DNA of 39,150 nt from Gammaproteobacteria bacterium (GTDB taxonomy: Bacteria; Pseudomonadota; Gammaproteobacteria; GCA-001735895): NCBI GenBank assembly GCA_024224415.1, contig JAAENK010000066.1:1-39150 (forward strand). Direction: 5' to 3'. Position 1 is the stretch's first letter. Every line of letters begins with the position of its first letter. Of the stretch, positions 9,222 through 17,415 are shown piece by piece. The position numbers and the translations under genes were made by a program. The notes below the pieces were generated by a model that worked only from the letters and a program-made list of their open reading frames with translations, made no database searches and had not been told where the DNA came from.

Positions 9222-9328
9222 TTTTTCAAATTAGACCATATACAGAATGAAAATCGGCGTCAGTCGACTACAATTTTGGTAGACTGGTGTGCTTTTCGTG
9301 ATCACCTCAGCGAATTTCTGAAAGAGCC

Positions 9329-9649
9329 TTGAATACTCGAGTAACTAATAACAATCTGGCGATTCCCCACCCGCTGTACGGTAATGGGCCGAATCAGCAC
9401 TTTAGCCAGGATCGGGCAGCCGAGGATAACTCGCGTCGCGAGTTTCAGGCGCGTAATAACACAGCATCTTCAGATTTTGTATTTCGTGGCGAATTGCTCG
9501 ATTCGGTAGATGATGAAAAGCGCTATCGACCGCAATATAATCAGCAAATTGCACCACAGAATCGCCAGGCTATCGAGATATATCAAAGCAGCGAAACACA
9601 GGTTAGTAATAGTGACCCAAGAGGGCGTTTGCTGGATCAATTCGTGTAA
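9329..9649 (+). CDS. Small polar protein of unknown function
   Basis: I do not recognise this 106-residue product. It would begin at a TTG (9329) preceded by AAAGAG, and reads through to a TAA only 33 bp before the histidine kinase gene. It is very polar, rich in Asn, Gln, Arg, Asp and Ser, with no membrane segment or signal peptide and little hydrophobic core, so it is probably disordered or a short peptide-binding protein. Short repeated-looking ends are visible: RGELLDSVDD in the middle and RGRLLDQFV at the C terminus. That pair of RG(E/R)LLD elements suggests a duplicated linear motif. The long frame and position before the kinase support a real gene, but the start and function are uncertain. 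Confidence 0.55.
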   Translation: MNTRVTNNNLAIPHPLYGNGPNQHFSQDRAAEDNSRREFQARNNTASSDFVFRGELLDSVDDEKRYRPQYNQQIAPQNRQAIEIYQSSETQVSNSDPRGRLLDQFV

Positions 9650-9682
9650 GTGGGTCCCCGGGCACAAACCTGAGAAATAGCT

Positions 9683-11608
9683 TTGGCCTCTTTTGAGTAC
9701 ATTAAGTCCCTGTCATTAAAACTCAATATGCCGATTATTATCGTCACATTGTGTCTGTTCGCCGCACTTGTCCTTATCAATTTTTTTCAGTCGGATCGCA
9801 TCCGAAATGAGGAGGTTGAAGAGGAATTCCGTTATATCGCTGATTCATTGCAAATTGCCCTCGACCTCGAACCAGGCATTGTGAATTTAGGTAAAACCAT
9901 TGCAGCCATTGCCAGACGCGAACATATTGAGCATCTAATCATTATCGATCCGGGGAAACGGCAAATTATCGCCGATAGTCATGCAAACCACTATGGAACG
10001 AGTCTGGAGCAAAGCCTGTCAGCTAATACCATGAAGGCTCTGATATCTTATCTGGAGAGGGCAGAAGCTACACAGGCCCAGGTAGAAGAGGGTGACTACT
10101 GCTACAAAATTATGCCTTTTAAGATGCCCGTGCTCGATGGCTCGGGCCAACAGACAAACTTATTGATTGCTGCATATGACCAGAGTAGTTATAACTCCCG
10201 CGAATGGCAACGGATGTTCTACTTCGGTAATACGCTAGGCATCGGCGTCCTGATACTTGTTTTGATCAACTACTATTTGCAGCGCCACATTTTGATTAAG
10301 CCGATGCAGCGTATTACCGACATTATCGAGCGGCAACACGATAGTGAGGAGGTATTGCTGTTACCCTACATCGGTAACGATGAGCTTGGGGTATTAACCC
10401 ATAGTTATAATGAGCTTGCGCGTGATCGTGAAAGACAGTCCAGGGATCTGCAGGAAGTCCGTCGATATATCGATGGTATTACCCATGAAGTGCCTGTACT
10501 GCTAGCCTATGTCGACAAAAATCTATATTACCGATTTGTTAATGAAGGTTACCAGCGCTGGTTTGGTTTGTCATACAGAGAAATCATCAATAAGCCTGTA
10601 TCCGATCTAGTTGGCCAGGAAACCTTCGAAAAAGCCAAACCATTAATGATCAAGGCATTAAGAGGCCGCTCCCAGCATTATGAGTTTGAGATCCCGATGC
10701 CAGGATACGGTATGCGCGATGTGATCGTAAACTATACCCCGGATTTTTCTTCGCAGGGTGAAGTTAGAGGATTCTTTGTCTGTGTCGAAGATATCGTCGA
10801 AAGAAAGGAAATCGAAAACAAACTGGCCCGTCATGCAGAAATGCTCGAACTGCAGGTAGCAGAGCGAACCCGTGACCTGGAAGCCGCCAAGGACCAGGCT
10901 GAGGGGGCAAACCTGGCAAAAACCAATTTCCTTGCCAATATGTCGCACGAGCTCCGCACACCGATGCATGGCATTATCAGTTTTGCGAAACTGGGCCTGT
11001 CGCGCAAAGATACCGCTTCACCTGAGAAAATAGAAAGCTACTTTCGCAACATCCAGATTAGCGGTGACCGATTGCTGAATTTGCTCAACGATTTACTCGA
11101 CCTGTCGCGTATAGAAGCGGGTAAGATAGAGCTGAAAATGCAAAAAAATGATATTCATACTCTGTTTCAGCGTTGCCGCAAAGAACTCGAAGCCAATTTG
11201 GTGGAGAGGGATATCATACTGAATATTAAAGTACCCGAAAAAACTATCGTTGCAGAATTTGATTATCAACGAATCTGTCAGGTGGTAATAAACCTGATCG
11301 CTAATGCAATCAAGTTTTCTTCAGCCGGGTCAACCATCGTGATTCATAGTCGGATAACTAAAAATCAATTACAGGTGCAGGTGGAGGACAGTGGTGTTGG
11401 TATCGCTACCGATGAGTTAGAAGCAATTTTTTCCAAGTTCACCCAAAGTAAAAAAGCACGTTCTGGCACCGGCATGGGCAGCACCGGTCTTGGTCTGGCG
11501 ATTTGCCGAGAAATCATCCATGCACACCATGGCAGGATCTGGGTCGAATCAAAGCTTACAGAAGGCAGCAGCTTTTTCTTTAACATCCCTCTGCGGCAAT
11601 CAAACTGA
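9683..11608 (+). CDS. Membrane-bound PAS histidine kinase
   Basis: This 641-residue sensor kinase probably phosphorylates a response regulator encoded elsewhere. A first transmembrane helix lies at about residues 15-33 and a second at about 180-200, framing a periplasmic sensor region of about 145 residues. A HAMP linker follows (IKPMQRITDIIE), then a PAS domain at roughly 258-370 (YVDKNLYYRFVNEGYQRWFG, VCVEDIVERK), a coiled coil, HisKA with phospho-acceptor His422 in MSHELRTPMHG, and HATPase with the N box at Asn541, DSGVGI, and GTGMGSTGLGLAICREI. The last G box ends in FFFNIPL with no receiver domain. The start is a TTG at 9683; no response-regulator gene is adjacent, so it is an orphan kinase, possibly linked to the small protein just upstream. 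Confidence 0.88.
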   Translation: MASFEYIKSLSLKLNMPIIIVTLCLFAALVLINFFQSDRIRNEEVEEEFRYIADSLQIALDLEPGIVNLGKTIAAIARREHIEHLIIIDPGKRQIIADSHANHYGTSLEQSLSANTMKALISYLERAEATQAQVEEGDYCYKIMPFKMPVLDGSGQQTNLLIAAYDQSSYNSREWQRMFYFGNTLGIGVLILVLINYYLQRHILIKPMQRITDIIERQHDSEEVLLLPYIGNDELGVLTHSYNELARDRERQSRDLQEVRRYIDGITHEVPVLLAYVDKNLYYRFVNEGYQRWFGLSYREIINKPVSDLVGQETFEKAKPLMIKALRGRSQHYEFEIPMPGYGMRDVIVNYTPDFSSQGEVRGFFVCVEDIVERKEIENKLARHAEMLELQVAERTRDLEAAKDQAEGANLAKTNFLANMSHELRTPMHGIISFAKLGLSRKDTASPEKIESYFRNIQISGDRLLNLLNDLLDLSRIEAGKIELKMQKNDIHTLFQRCRKELEANLVERDIILNIKVPEKTIVAEFDYQRICQVVINLIANAIKFSSAGSTIVIHSRITKNQLQVQVEDSGVGIATDELEAIFSKFTQSKKARSGTGMGSTGLGLAICREIIHAHHGRIWVESKLTEGSSFFFNIPLRQSN

Positions 11609-11650
11609 TACAATTCAGGTTTGTTTTATCACCCGTAAACTCTATTAGCG

Positions 11651-13825
11651 ATGGATGTTTCCCACCTGCTCGATTCCCTTAATGACCGACAACGCGAAGC
11701 CGTAAGCGCTGAGCCTGGGCCGCTCCTGGTGCTGGCTGGTGCTGGTAGTGGAAAAACACGGGTATTGACCCATCGCATTGCCTGGGTTTGTGAGGTCGGC
11801 GGCCTTTCACCATTTAGCGTACTTGCCGTCACTTTTACCAACAAGGCAGCAAGCGAAATGCGTACCCGTGTTGAAGCTCTGCTGGGCATATCCGCGGCGG
11901 CTATGTGGGTCGGCACCTTCCATGGCCTGGCGCATCGTATGCTACGCTCCCACTGGCAGGCGGCACAGCTACCGCAAAACTTCCAGATACTCGATAGTGA
12001 CGACCAGCTGCGCATGGTTAAACGCGTGACGCGCCAACTCAACCTCGATGAGGCTAGTTGGCCGTCCAAACAGGCGCAGTGGTATATCAATCACAACAAG
12101 GATGAGGGTTTGCGCGCTAACAATATCGACCCCGGCAATGATCCGATCCAGCAGCAATTACGCGAGATTTATCGACTTTACGAAGAGCATTGCGAACGCG
12201 CAGGTGTTGTCGATTTTGCCGAGTTGTTACTTCGTGCGCTAGAACTGGTACGTGACAATGATGATTTACGCGAACATTATCGGAAACGTTTCCGCCATAT
12301 CCTGGTTGATGAATTCCAGGATACCAATGCCATTCAATACGCCTGGTTACAATTACTCGCAGGGCCACAAACGCCGGTATTCGTAGTGGGTGACGATGAC
12401 CAGTCTATTTATGGCTGGCGTGGAGCTCGGATTGAAAATATCCAGCATTTCGAACGCGATTTTGCCAAAACGCAAACCATTCGGCTCGAACAAAACTACC
12501 GCTCCACCGGCACGATTTTGAAAGCAGCCAATGCCTTAATCGACCATAATCGCGGTCGACTCGGCAAGGAATTGTGGACCGACAGTGGTGAAGGTGACCC
12601 GATTTTGTATTACTCGGCCTACAACGAAAAAGACGAGGCGCGCTTCGTCATCGATCGCATCCAGGACTGGGTTGATCTGGGTCGAAGTCGCAATGACGTT
12701 GCCGTGCTTTATCGCTCCAATGCACAGTCACGCCAGTTCGAAGAAGTACTGGTAAGTCGCGGCATGCCCTACCGTGTTTACGGTGGTTTGCGATTCTTCG
12801 AACGTGCCGAAGTGAAAGATACCCTCGCCTATTTGCGTATGCTCAGCAATCCGTTGGCAGATCATGCTTTTGAACGCACCGTGAATCATCCACCGCGTGG
12901 CATAGGACAGAAATCCGTCGAACAGATACGTGCTTTTGCACAGGCGCAGTCATTGTCTTTGTGGAGTGCGTCTCTGACCCTGGTTGATTCCAGTGAGATG
13001 ACAGCGCGTGCTAAAACTGCGCTGCAAACCTATATCGATTTGATTCAAGGTATGCAATCCGAGCTGCTGCCATTAGGTCTGGACCAACAGATCAAGCACT
13101 GTATCGAGGATGCCGGATTACAGTCTCACTTCAAAAAAGATAAAACCGAAAAAGGTGAGGCGCGATTGGAAAACCTGCAGGAATTGATTGGAGCGGGTAA
13201 GGGCTTTCAGATCGATGCCGACATCGACGATGAAAACATGAGTACGCTCGATGCCTTCCTCGCCCATGCCGCGCTCGAAGCCGGTGAAGCGCAAGCCGAT
13301 GCATGGGAAGACTGTGTACAACTCATGACCCTGCATTCGGTAAAAGGCCTGGAGTTTCCGCTGGTGTTTCTGGTGGGCATGGAGGAAGGCCTGTTTCCGC
13401 ACCAACGTTCCAGTGAAGAACCGGGCAAGATGGAAGAAGAACGCCGCCTTTGTTATGTCGGCATCACCCGTGCGCGCGAACAATTGATCATTAGCAGTGC
13501 CGAAGTACGCCGATTATATGGCAGCGAAAGTTACAACCTGGCATCACGATTCATCCGCGAATTACCTGATGACACAATTCAGGAAATTAGGCCCAAGGCG
13601 CAGTTTAGTCGTCCGACTTATCACGACACCGGCAATCTCGGGAGGCGGCAGACCGAGGAAGATACCGGGCTATTCGTTGGTCAGCGGGTCAACCATAGCA
13701 AGTTTGGCTCTGGCATCATTCTCAACCTGGAAGGTAAGGGTGGACAATCGCAGGTGCAAGTTAACTTTGAAGATGCAGGCAGCAAATGGTTACTGGTGGA
13801 AATGGCTAATCTGCAGCCTGTATAA
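11651..13825 (+). CDS. uvrD: DNA helicase II UvrD
   Basis: UvrD is the 3'-5' superfamily 1 helicase of nucleotide-excision and mismatch repair. The 724-residue product starts MDVSHLLDSLNDRQREAV, almost as in E. coli (720 residues). Motifs seen are Walker A GAGSGKT at 30-36, AVTFTNKAASEM, GTFHGLAHR, DEFQDTNAIQY (motif II), GDDDQSIYGWRGA (III), QNYRST (IV), TLHSVKGLEFPLVFLVGMEE (V) and YVGITRARE (VI). A C-terminal Tudor-like tail with VGQRVNHSKFGSG mediates partner binding in known family members. The ATG is at 11651, 42 bp after the kinase stop. No LexA box of the CTG-N10-CAG type is visible upstream. Confidence 0.97.
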   Translation: MDVSHLLDSLNDRQREAVSAEPGPLLVLAGAGSGKTRVLTHRIAWVCEVGGLSPFSVLAVTFTNKAASEMRTRVEALLGISAAAMWVGTFHGLAHRMLRSHWQAAQLPQNFQILDSDDQLRMVKRVTRQLNLDEASWPSKQAQWYINHNKDEGLRANNIDPGNDPIQQQLREIYRLYEEHCERAGVVDFAELLLRALELVRDNDDLREHYRKRFRHILVDEFQDTNAIQYAWLQLLAGPQTPVFVVGDDDQSIYGWRGARIENIQHFERDFAKTQTIRLEQNYRSTGTILKAANALIDHNRGRLGKELWTDSGEGDPILYYSAYNEKDEARFVIDRIQDWVDLGRSRNDVAVLYRSNAQSRQFEEVLVSRGMPYRVYGGLRFFERAEVKDTLAYLRMLSNPLADHAFERTVNHPPRGIGQKSVEQIRAFAQAQSLSLWSASLTLVDSSEMTARAKTALQTYIDLIQGMQSELLPLGLDQQIKHCIEDAGLQSHFKKDKTEKGEARLENLQELIGAGKGFQIDADIDDENMSTLDAFLAHAALEAGEAQADAWEDCVQLMTLHSVKGLEFPLVFLVGMEEGLFPHQRSSEEPGKMEEERRLCYVGITRAREQLIISSAEVRRLYGSESYNLASRFIRELPDDTIQEIRPKAQFSRPTYHDTGNLGRRQTEEDTGLFVGQRVNHSKFGSGIILNLEGKGGQSQVQVNFEDAGSKWLLVEMANLQPV

Positions 13826-13877
13826 AGTTAATTATAAGTACCAGTTATCAATCGATTCAAGCATAGAACAGGGCCAC

Positions 13878-13902
13878 GATGCGGCTTGCTAGAAGCCGCA
13901 TC
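13878..13902. terminator. Hairpin between convergent uvrD and the cupin gene
   Basis: GATGCGGCTT (13878-13887) and AAGCCGCATC (13893-13902) form a perfect 10-bp stem with the loop GCTAG, located between two convergent genes. On the plus strand it is followed by ACAAGTTTTCT, a weak U-tract; on the minus strand there is none. It most likely ends uvrD transcription and may block read-through both ways. Confidence 0.7.
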
Positions 13903-13915
13903 ACAAGTTTTCTAA

Positions 13916-14287
13916 CTAATTAGGTGTCACGATAACATAGAGTTTTCGCACCGGCTCAATGACTTCCCAGGTACCGTCAAACCCGGACGGGATGACGAAA
14001 GAATCACCCGCGCAAAAAGTGCTCTCATGCCCCGATGCGTCGGTGAGTACGATCTTGCCTGCGAGAATATGGCAAAATTCGCTTTTGCTGGAGTAATCGG
14101 CCTGCCATTTACCTTCGCTGCATTCCCAGACGCCGGATAACATTTGCTTGCTGTTATCCTGGAACAGGTTCCACAGGGTTTGTTGTGGCTGTCCTTTTAG
14201 ACAACGTTCTGCTGGCATTGCCGATTTGGCGCCACTTGCTTCGTCTAAGGTATTAAAATCAATAATTCGCTGGATTTCGTCTGACAT
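13916..14287 (-). CDS. Cupin domain protein (Cupin_3/EutQ-like)
   Basis: This 123-residue single-domain cupin is of the small COG3450-like type. The C-terminal half carries the pattern W-S-G-V-W-E, then SEFCHILAGKIVLTD, FCAGDSFVIPSGFDGTWEV and RKLYVIVTP, which matches the Cupin_3 consensus (glycines before the beta-strands, GD-x-F-x-x-P-x-G-F). The usual metal-ligand histidines are largely absent: only the single His in the first motif (EFCHI) is seen, so it may bind ligand rather than catalyse. The ATG at 14287 has AGGAA five bases upstream. It lies 21 bp after the small barrel gene and in the same orientation as the LysR regulator. Its link to the aminomutase operon is by position only. Confidence 0.7.
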   Translation of the reverse strand: MSDEIQRIIDFNTLDEASGAKSAMPAERCLKGQPQQTLWNLFQDNSKQMLSGVWECSEGKWQADYSSKSEFCHILAGKIVLTDASGHESTFCAGDSFVIPSGFDGTWEVIEPVRKLYVIVTPN

Positions 14288-14308
14288 GATTATTCCTGTT
14301 GTTGAGTT

Positions 14309-14635
14309 TTAGACTGAAATTTCATGTTTTTCATAAACAACATGATGGATTGTGCCTTCAAACATGGCGGCGAGTTTTAGAGCGTCTTCCACCGCAAGCG
14401 CCCGTTCACTCGAATTTTTCGCCACTTCAAATTCTTCCCAGTTATTGAAAAATAGCTCAAAACTAAGATAAAAATCTGGGGCCTCGCCGATACGTGGTTG
14501 GGCTTTGAGGAACCGAAGTTGCTGGAGGTTGGGGTATTTTGCGACCAGAGGCATATGAATCTCCATAATATAGGTGTCAAATTCGGCCTCCGAGCATTTT
14601 GGGATGCCTTCGTAATACGCACAAAAAGCTAACAT
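14309..14635 (-). CDS. EthD-like dimeric alpha/beta-barrel protein
   Basis: The 108-residue product looks like a small ferredoxin-like (dimeric alpha/beta barrel) protein of the EthD/YciI-like type. It begins MLAFCAYYEG, then EAEFDTYIMEIHMPLVAKYPNLQQLRF, a typical strand-helix pattern with a conserved H-x-P following the first helix, and later FYLSFELFFNNWEEFEVAKNS. Such proteins act on or bind small reactive organic acids, lactones or dyes, but no substrate can be named. The start is well supported: AGGAG six bases before the ATG at 14635. It is followed by the cupin gene and preceded by a 123-bp gap after the LysR gene that holds an inverted repeat (14740-14757). Confidence 0.6.
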   Translation of the reverse strand: MLAFCAYYEGIPKCSEAEFDTYIMEIHMPLVAKYPNLQQLRFLKAQPRIGEAPDFYLSFELFFNNWEEFEVAKNSSERALAVEDALKLAAMFEGTIHHVVYEKHEISV

Positions 14636-14739
14636 GATGGTCTCCTGAGTTGGTATAGAATTGAAAATGGTGGTAAATATTCTGGGTTAGATGTATCGCA
14701 GACTCCATTTAAAAGAACTTATTGATTGATATATGTAAG

Positions 14740-14757
14740 TTATCAGTGAGTTGATAA
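14740..14757. promoter_or_regulatory. Inverted repeat, possible LysR operator
   Basis: TTATCA (14740-14745) and TGATAA (14752-14757) form a perfect inverted repeat with a 6-bp spacer, immediately after the LysR stop codon and about 105 bp upstream of the small barrel gene. The half-site TGATA/TATCA recurs in the lysR-aminomutase intergenic region (15755-15766). A regulator site is plausible; no binding evidence exists in the sequence itself. Confidence 0.35.
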
Positions 14758-14758
14758 A

Positions 14759-15721
14759 TCAGTCAATCACGGAATTGCGAGGTACGTTAACCTGGCTCAG
14801 TAACCATTTGCGAAATTCCACGACAGGGGCGTAGTCAGAATATTCTAGTGGTGTCACCAGGAAGTAACCAAATTCACTTTTTGTTGGTTGATCAAAGACC
14901 AGCACTAACTCTTTTCGCTGCAGTTCACTTTCGACGAGGAACTCCGGTAATAAGCCGATGCCAAGACCAGCAACTGCTGCCTGAGCGGCAGTACTGAACT
15001 GTTCAAAATACATGCCGCTACCTTGACGGCACGAAAGGTTATGCGTGTCAAACCAGTCGGGCCATGCCTGGAGACGACTGGAGATGTGTAGCAGGGTAGC
15101 GTTGGCGATATCAGAAATATTTTCAATATTATTTTCCTGAAGAAAACCAGGTGAGCATACCGGTACCACCTCTTCACCCATTAGATATGTCGCATCTGTA
15201 TCGGGCCAGTTTGCTGTACCGTAGTGAATTGCCGCATGCAAATCCTCCTGATGGAAATCGAAGGGCGAAGTCCGAGTTGCAAAATTAATGGTGATATTTG
15301 AGTTCTCACTGAGGAAAGATGGCAACCGGGGCATCAGCCAACGAGTCCCAAAGGTGGGGAGTATAGCAAGGTTGAGCGTGCCACCCGGTGAATTGGTCAT
15401 AGCATTGAGAGAAGCATTGCGGATGACCTGTAGTGCCGGTCGAATTTCCTGAGCATAAATTTTGCCGACGTCGGTGAGTTGAATGGCTTTTTTGCTTCTA
15501 CTAAATAATTCCACTCCAAGTTGATCTTCCAGCGCCGAAATCTGTCGACTCACTGCCCCCTGAGTCAAATTTAATTCTCTTGCAGCTAGCGTGAAGCTGC
15601 CTGTCCAGGCAGAGGAGTCGAAGGCAACCAGCATACTGGTGCTGGGTATCAGTCGGCGCTTATTTTTGGGAGTCATGATCTGGTCTGAGTAATAATCGCT
15701 GTAAACATTACCAAAACTCAT
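14759..15721 (-). CDS. LysR-type transcriptional regulator (GcvA-like)
   Basis: The product (320 residues from the ATG at 15721, or 305 from an in-frame ATG at 15676) is a LysR-type regulator. The N-terminal winged helix contains MLVAFDSSAWTGSFTLAARELNLTQGAVSRQISALEDQLGVELF-like residues with the family's conserved A-A-x-x-L-x-x-x-Q-x-A-V-S-x-Q-I pattern. The C-terminal substrate-binding domain includes LNLAILPTFGTRWLMPRLPSF, as in GcvA-group members. It is divergent from the aminomutase operon with 89 bp between starts, the classical arrangement for regulating the neighbouring operon in response to a pathway intermediate. Neither candidate start has a strong Shine-Dalgarno sequence, so the exact N terminus is unsettled. 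Confidence 0.9.
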   Translation of the reverse strand: MSFGNVYSDYYSDQIMTPKNKRRLIPSTSMLVAFDSSAWTGSFTLAARELNLTQGAVSRQISALEDQLGVELFSRSKKAIQLTDVGKIYAQEIRPALQVIRNASLNAMTNSPGGTLNLAILPTFGTRWLMPRLPSFLSENSNITINFATRTSPFDFHQEDLHAAIHYGTANWPDTDATYLMGEEVVPVCSPGFLQENNIENISDIANATLLHISSRLQAWPDWFDTHNLSCRQGSGMYFEQFSTAAQAAVAGLGIGLLPEFLVESELQRKELVLVFDQPTKSEFGYFLVTPLEYSDYAPVVEFRKWLLSQVNVPRNSVID

Positions 15722-15743
15722 GGTTGATGTGAAGTTTTCTCGT

Positions 15744-15772
15744 TTGTTACGAGGTGATATCTATCAAATAAT
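15744..15772 (+). promoter_or_regulatory. Putative promoter of the aminomutase operon with a palindrome in its spacer
   Basis: TTGTTA (15744-15749) and AATAAT (15767-15772) are 17 bp apart, matching four and five of six consensus bases. The spacer holds TGATATCTATCA (15755-15766), arms TGATA and TATCA, which also fits the T-N11-A pattern of LysR-type regulators. Transcription would start near 15779, giving a leader of about 32 nt with GGAG at 15801-15804 before the ATG at 15811. A site between -35 and -10 suggests repression. Confidence 0.4.
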
Positions 15773-15810
15773 GTCAGTACTCACCCATTTTATATGCTTT
15801 GGAGATAGTA

Positions 15811-17415
15811 ATGAGTAATGTTGACATACTGCCACTGGTTTCACGACAGCCTTACCATAATGCATTGACCGTAACCCAATCTGATGTAGAAAGCATGATG
15901 CAGCGTTATGGCTATAATGATGAAGCCCGGCAAATTATTAAGGCAGAAAACCTTCTGCCACCTGGTTTGCTGAGTCGATTACACGCCTCATACCCACAAT
16001 ACTCGGGGTTTTTGGAGAGTCGCCGTTTTCTATTCACCAATCGAAAAAACTATACTGGACTAAAAGGTTTTCGTGAGGTTGTCTCTATACTAAAACAAAA
16101 TGGTATAGACATTGGTCATATTGCTGAGCGAGAACTGTTTATTGAAGTCTATCGTTTTCTGGTTACGCGCCATTCATTAAATAGCATTGACTGGGATAAT
16201 TACCAAAATGACTCGGTATTCCAGCTAGTCATGCCACAACCAGGTATGATTGATGCCGGTGTTACCGAGACATATATCGCTACTGAAGATGTCGAAGAGC
16301 GCAGTCGAATTGCCATTGCATACCAGGAAGAAACCAACCCTCATGATGGCAACCAACAACTCAACAAACCCTGGTTCGAAAATGAAGATGGTGAGATTGA
16401 GTTCCTTGATGGTAGTCAGCACAAGTACCCGCAATGCCAGCTAATTTTTGACCGTACTACACAGAGCTGCTTTTCATTTTGTACCTATTGCTTTCGCCAT
16501 GCCCAGGTGCGGGGTGACGAAGATATGTTTATTCAAAAAGATATTCAGCAGATCCACGAATATCTGAAGCAGCATCGTGAAGTATCTGACCTGCTTATAA
16601 CCGGCGGTGATGGAGGCTATATGCCGGTAAATCGACTCGAACAATATGTTCGCCCCCTCATTGAGGATGCAGATTTACTGCATGTTAAAAATGTGCGTCT
16701 GGCTACTCGTTCGCTAACTTTTCAGCCAGAGCTGATACTCAGTAAAAAATACGACAAGATGCTGGCGCTGTTCGATATCCTGCGTGACAATGGCATCCAG
16801 CTCGCCTGGATGGCGCATTTCTCGACACCGCGCGAATTGCTCAATCCAAGTACCATTGCGGCGATACGTCGTCTGCAAAACCACGGCGTCAATATCCGCA
16901 GTCAAAGCCCCATCATGAACCACATCAGTTTATTTACCGATGATGACGGTAGTGTCGATGTGGAGAAATCGTCCCGCAACTGGATCGATCTGGCCGAAAT
17001 TCTGGGAACTCTGAGTATTGGTTTTCACTCAATGTATGCAGCGCGCCCAACTGGTGAACATCACTATTTCACGGCACCTCTTGCGGATATTCAGCGTATT
17101 TTCAACCGTGTATATCGATCCTTGTCTTCGATCAACCGACCTTCGCGACATTTGTCGATGACAATTTCGGCAGGCAAACTCGCAATTTTGGGTTACTCGA
17201 TTGTAAATGGTGAAAAATGCTTCGCATTGCAATTTACTGAAGCACGTAACATGGAATGGATGGATCGAGTATTCCTGGCGAAATGGGACGAGGATGAAAA
17301 TACCATTAGCTTGCTGCAACCATTTGAGACTGAAAAATTCTTCTTTGAAGATGAGCTTAGAGAAATTGAGCAAAACCTCACTGAAGCACTGAAAGACAGG
17401 AGCCTGCCGCAATGA
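15811..17415 (+). CDS. KamA-family radical SAM amino acid 2,3-aminomutase, probably for an acidic substrate
   Basis: This 534-residue protein belongs to the lysine 2,3-aminomutase family, which uses a [4Fe-4S] cluster, SAM and PLP to move an amino group from C2 to C3. The cluster motif is C220-x3-C224-x2-C227, followed at +2 by Arg229, equivalent to the arginine that binds the substrate carboxylate. A SAM-binding GGDGGY motif follows. Lys456 in ISAGK aligns with the PLP lysine (K337 of the clostridial enzyme). Counting back without gaps, the clostridial Asp293 and Asp330, which hold the lysine side-chain amine, fall on Arg412 and Ser449. The C-terminal zinc-binding Cys cluster of clostridial enzymes is missing. 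GGAG precedes the ATG by six bases; a TTG at 15799 overlaps that site. The stop overlaps the next start (ATGA). Family sure, substrate inferred. Confidence 0.88.
   Translation: MSNVDILPLVSRQPYHNALTVTQSDVESMMQRYGYNDEARQIIKAENLLPPGLLSRLHASYPQYSGFLESRRFLFTNRKNYTGLKGFREVVSILKQNGIDIGHIAERELFIEVYRFLVTRHSLNSIDWDNYQNDSVFQLVMPQPGMIDAGVTETYIATEDVEERSRIAIAYQEETNPHDGNQQLNKPWFENEDGEIEFLDGSQHKYPQCQLIFDRTTQSCFSFCTYCFRHAQVRGDEDMFIQKDIQQIHEYLKQHREVSDLLITGGDGGYMPVNRLEQYVRPLIEDADLLHVKNVRLATRSLTFQPELILSKKYDKMLALFDILRDNGIQLAWMAHFSTPRELLNPSTIAAIRRLQNHGVNIRSQSPIMNHISLFTDDDGSVDVEKSSRNWIDLAEILGTLSIGFHSMYAARPTGEHHYFTAPLADIQRIFNRVYRSLSSINRPSRHLSMTISAGKLAILGYSIVNGEKCFALQFTEARNMEWMDRVFLAKWDEDENTISLLQPFETEKFFFEDELREIEQNLTEALKDRSLPQ

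Noticed and set aside
11608..11624. CTG-N8-CAG upstream of uvrD, resembling a LexA box
   Set aside because: LexA boxes of gammaproteobacteria have CTG-N10-CAG; the spacing is two bases short and the centre is not the usual AT pattern.
11629..12090. 153-codon minus-strand frame opposite the uvrD 5' end
   Set aside because: Overlaps the Walker A region of uvrD, whose protein is strongly conserved; the opposite frame looks like a by-product of codon use.
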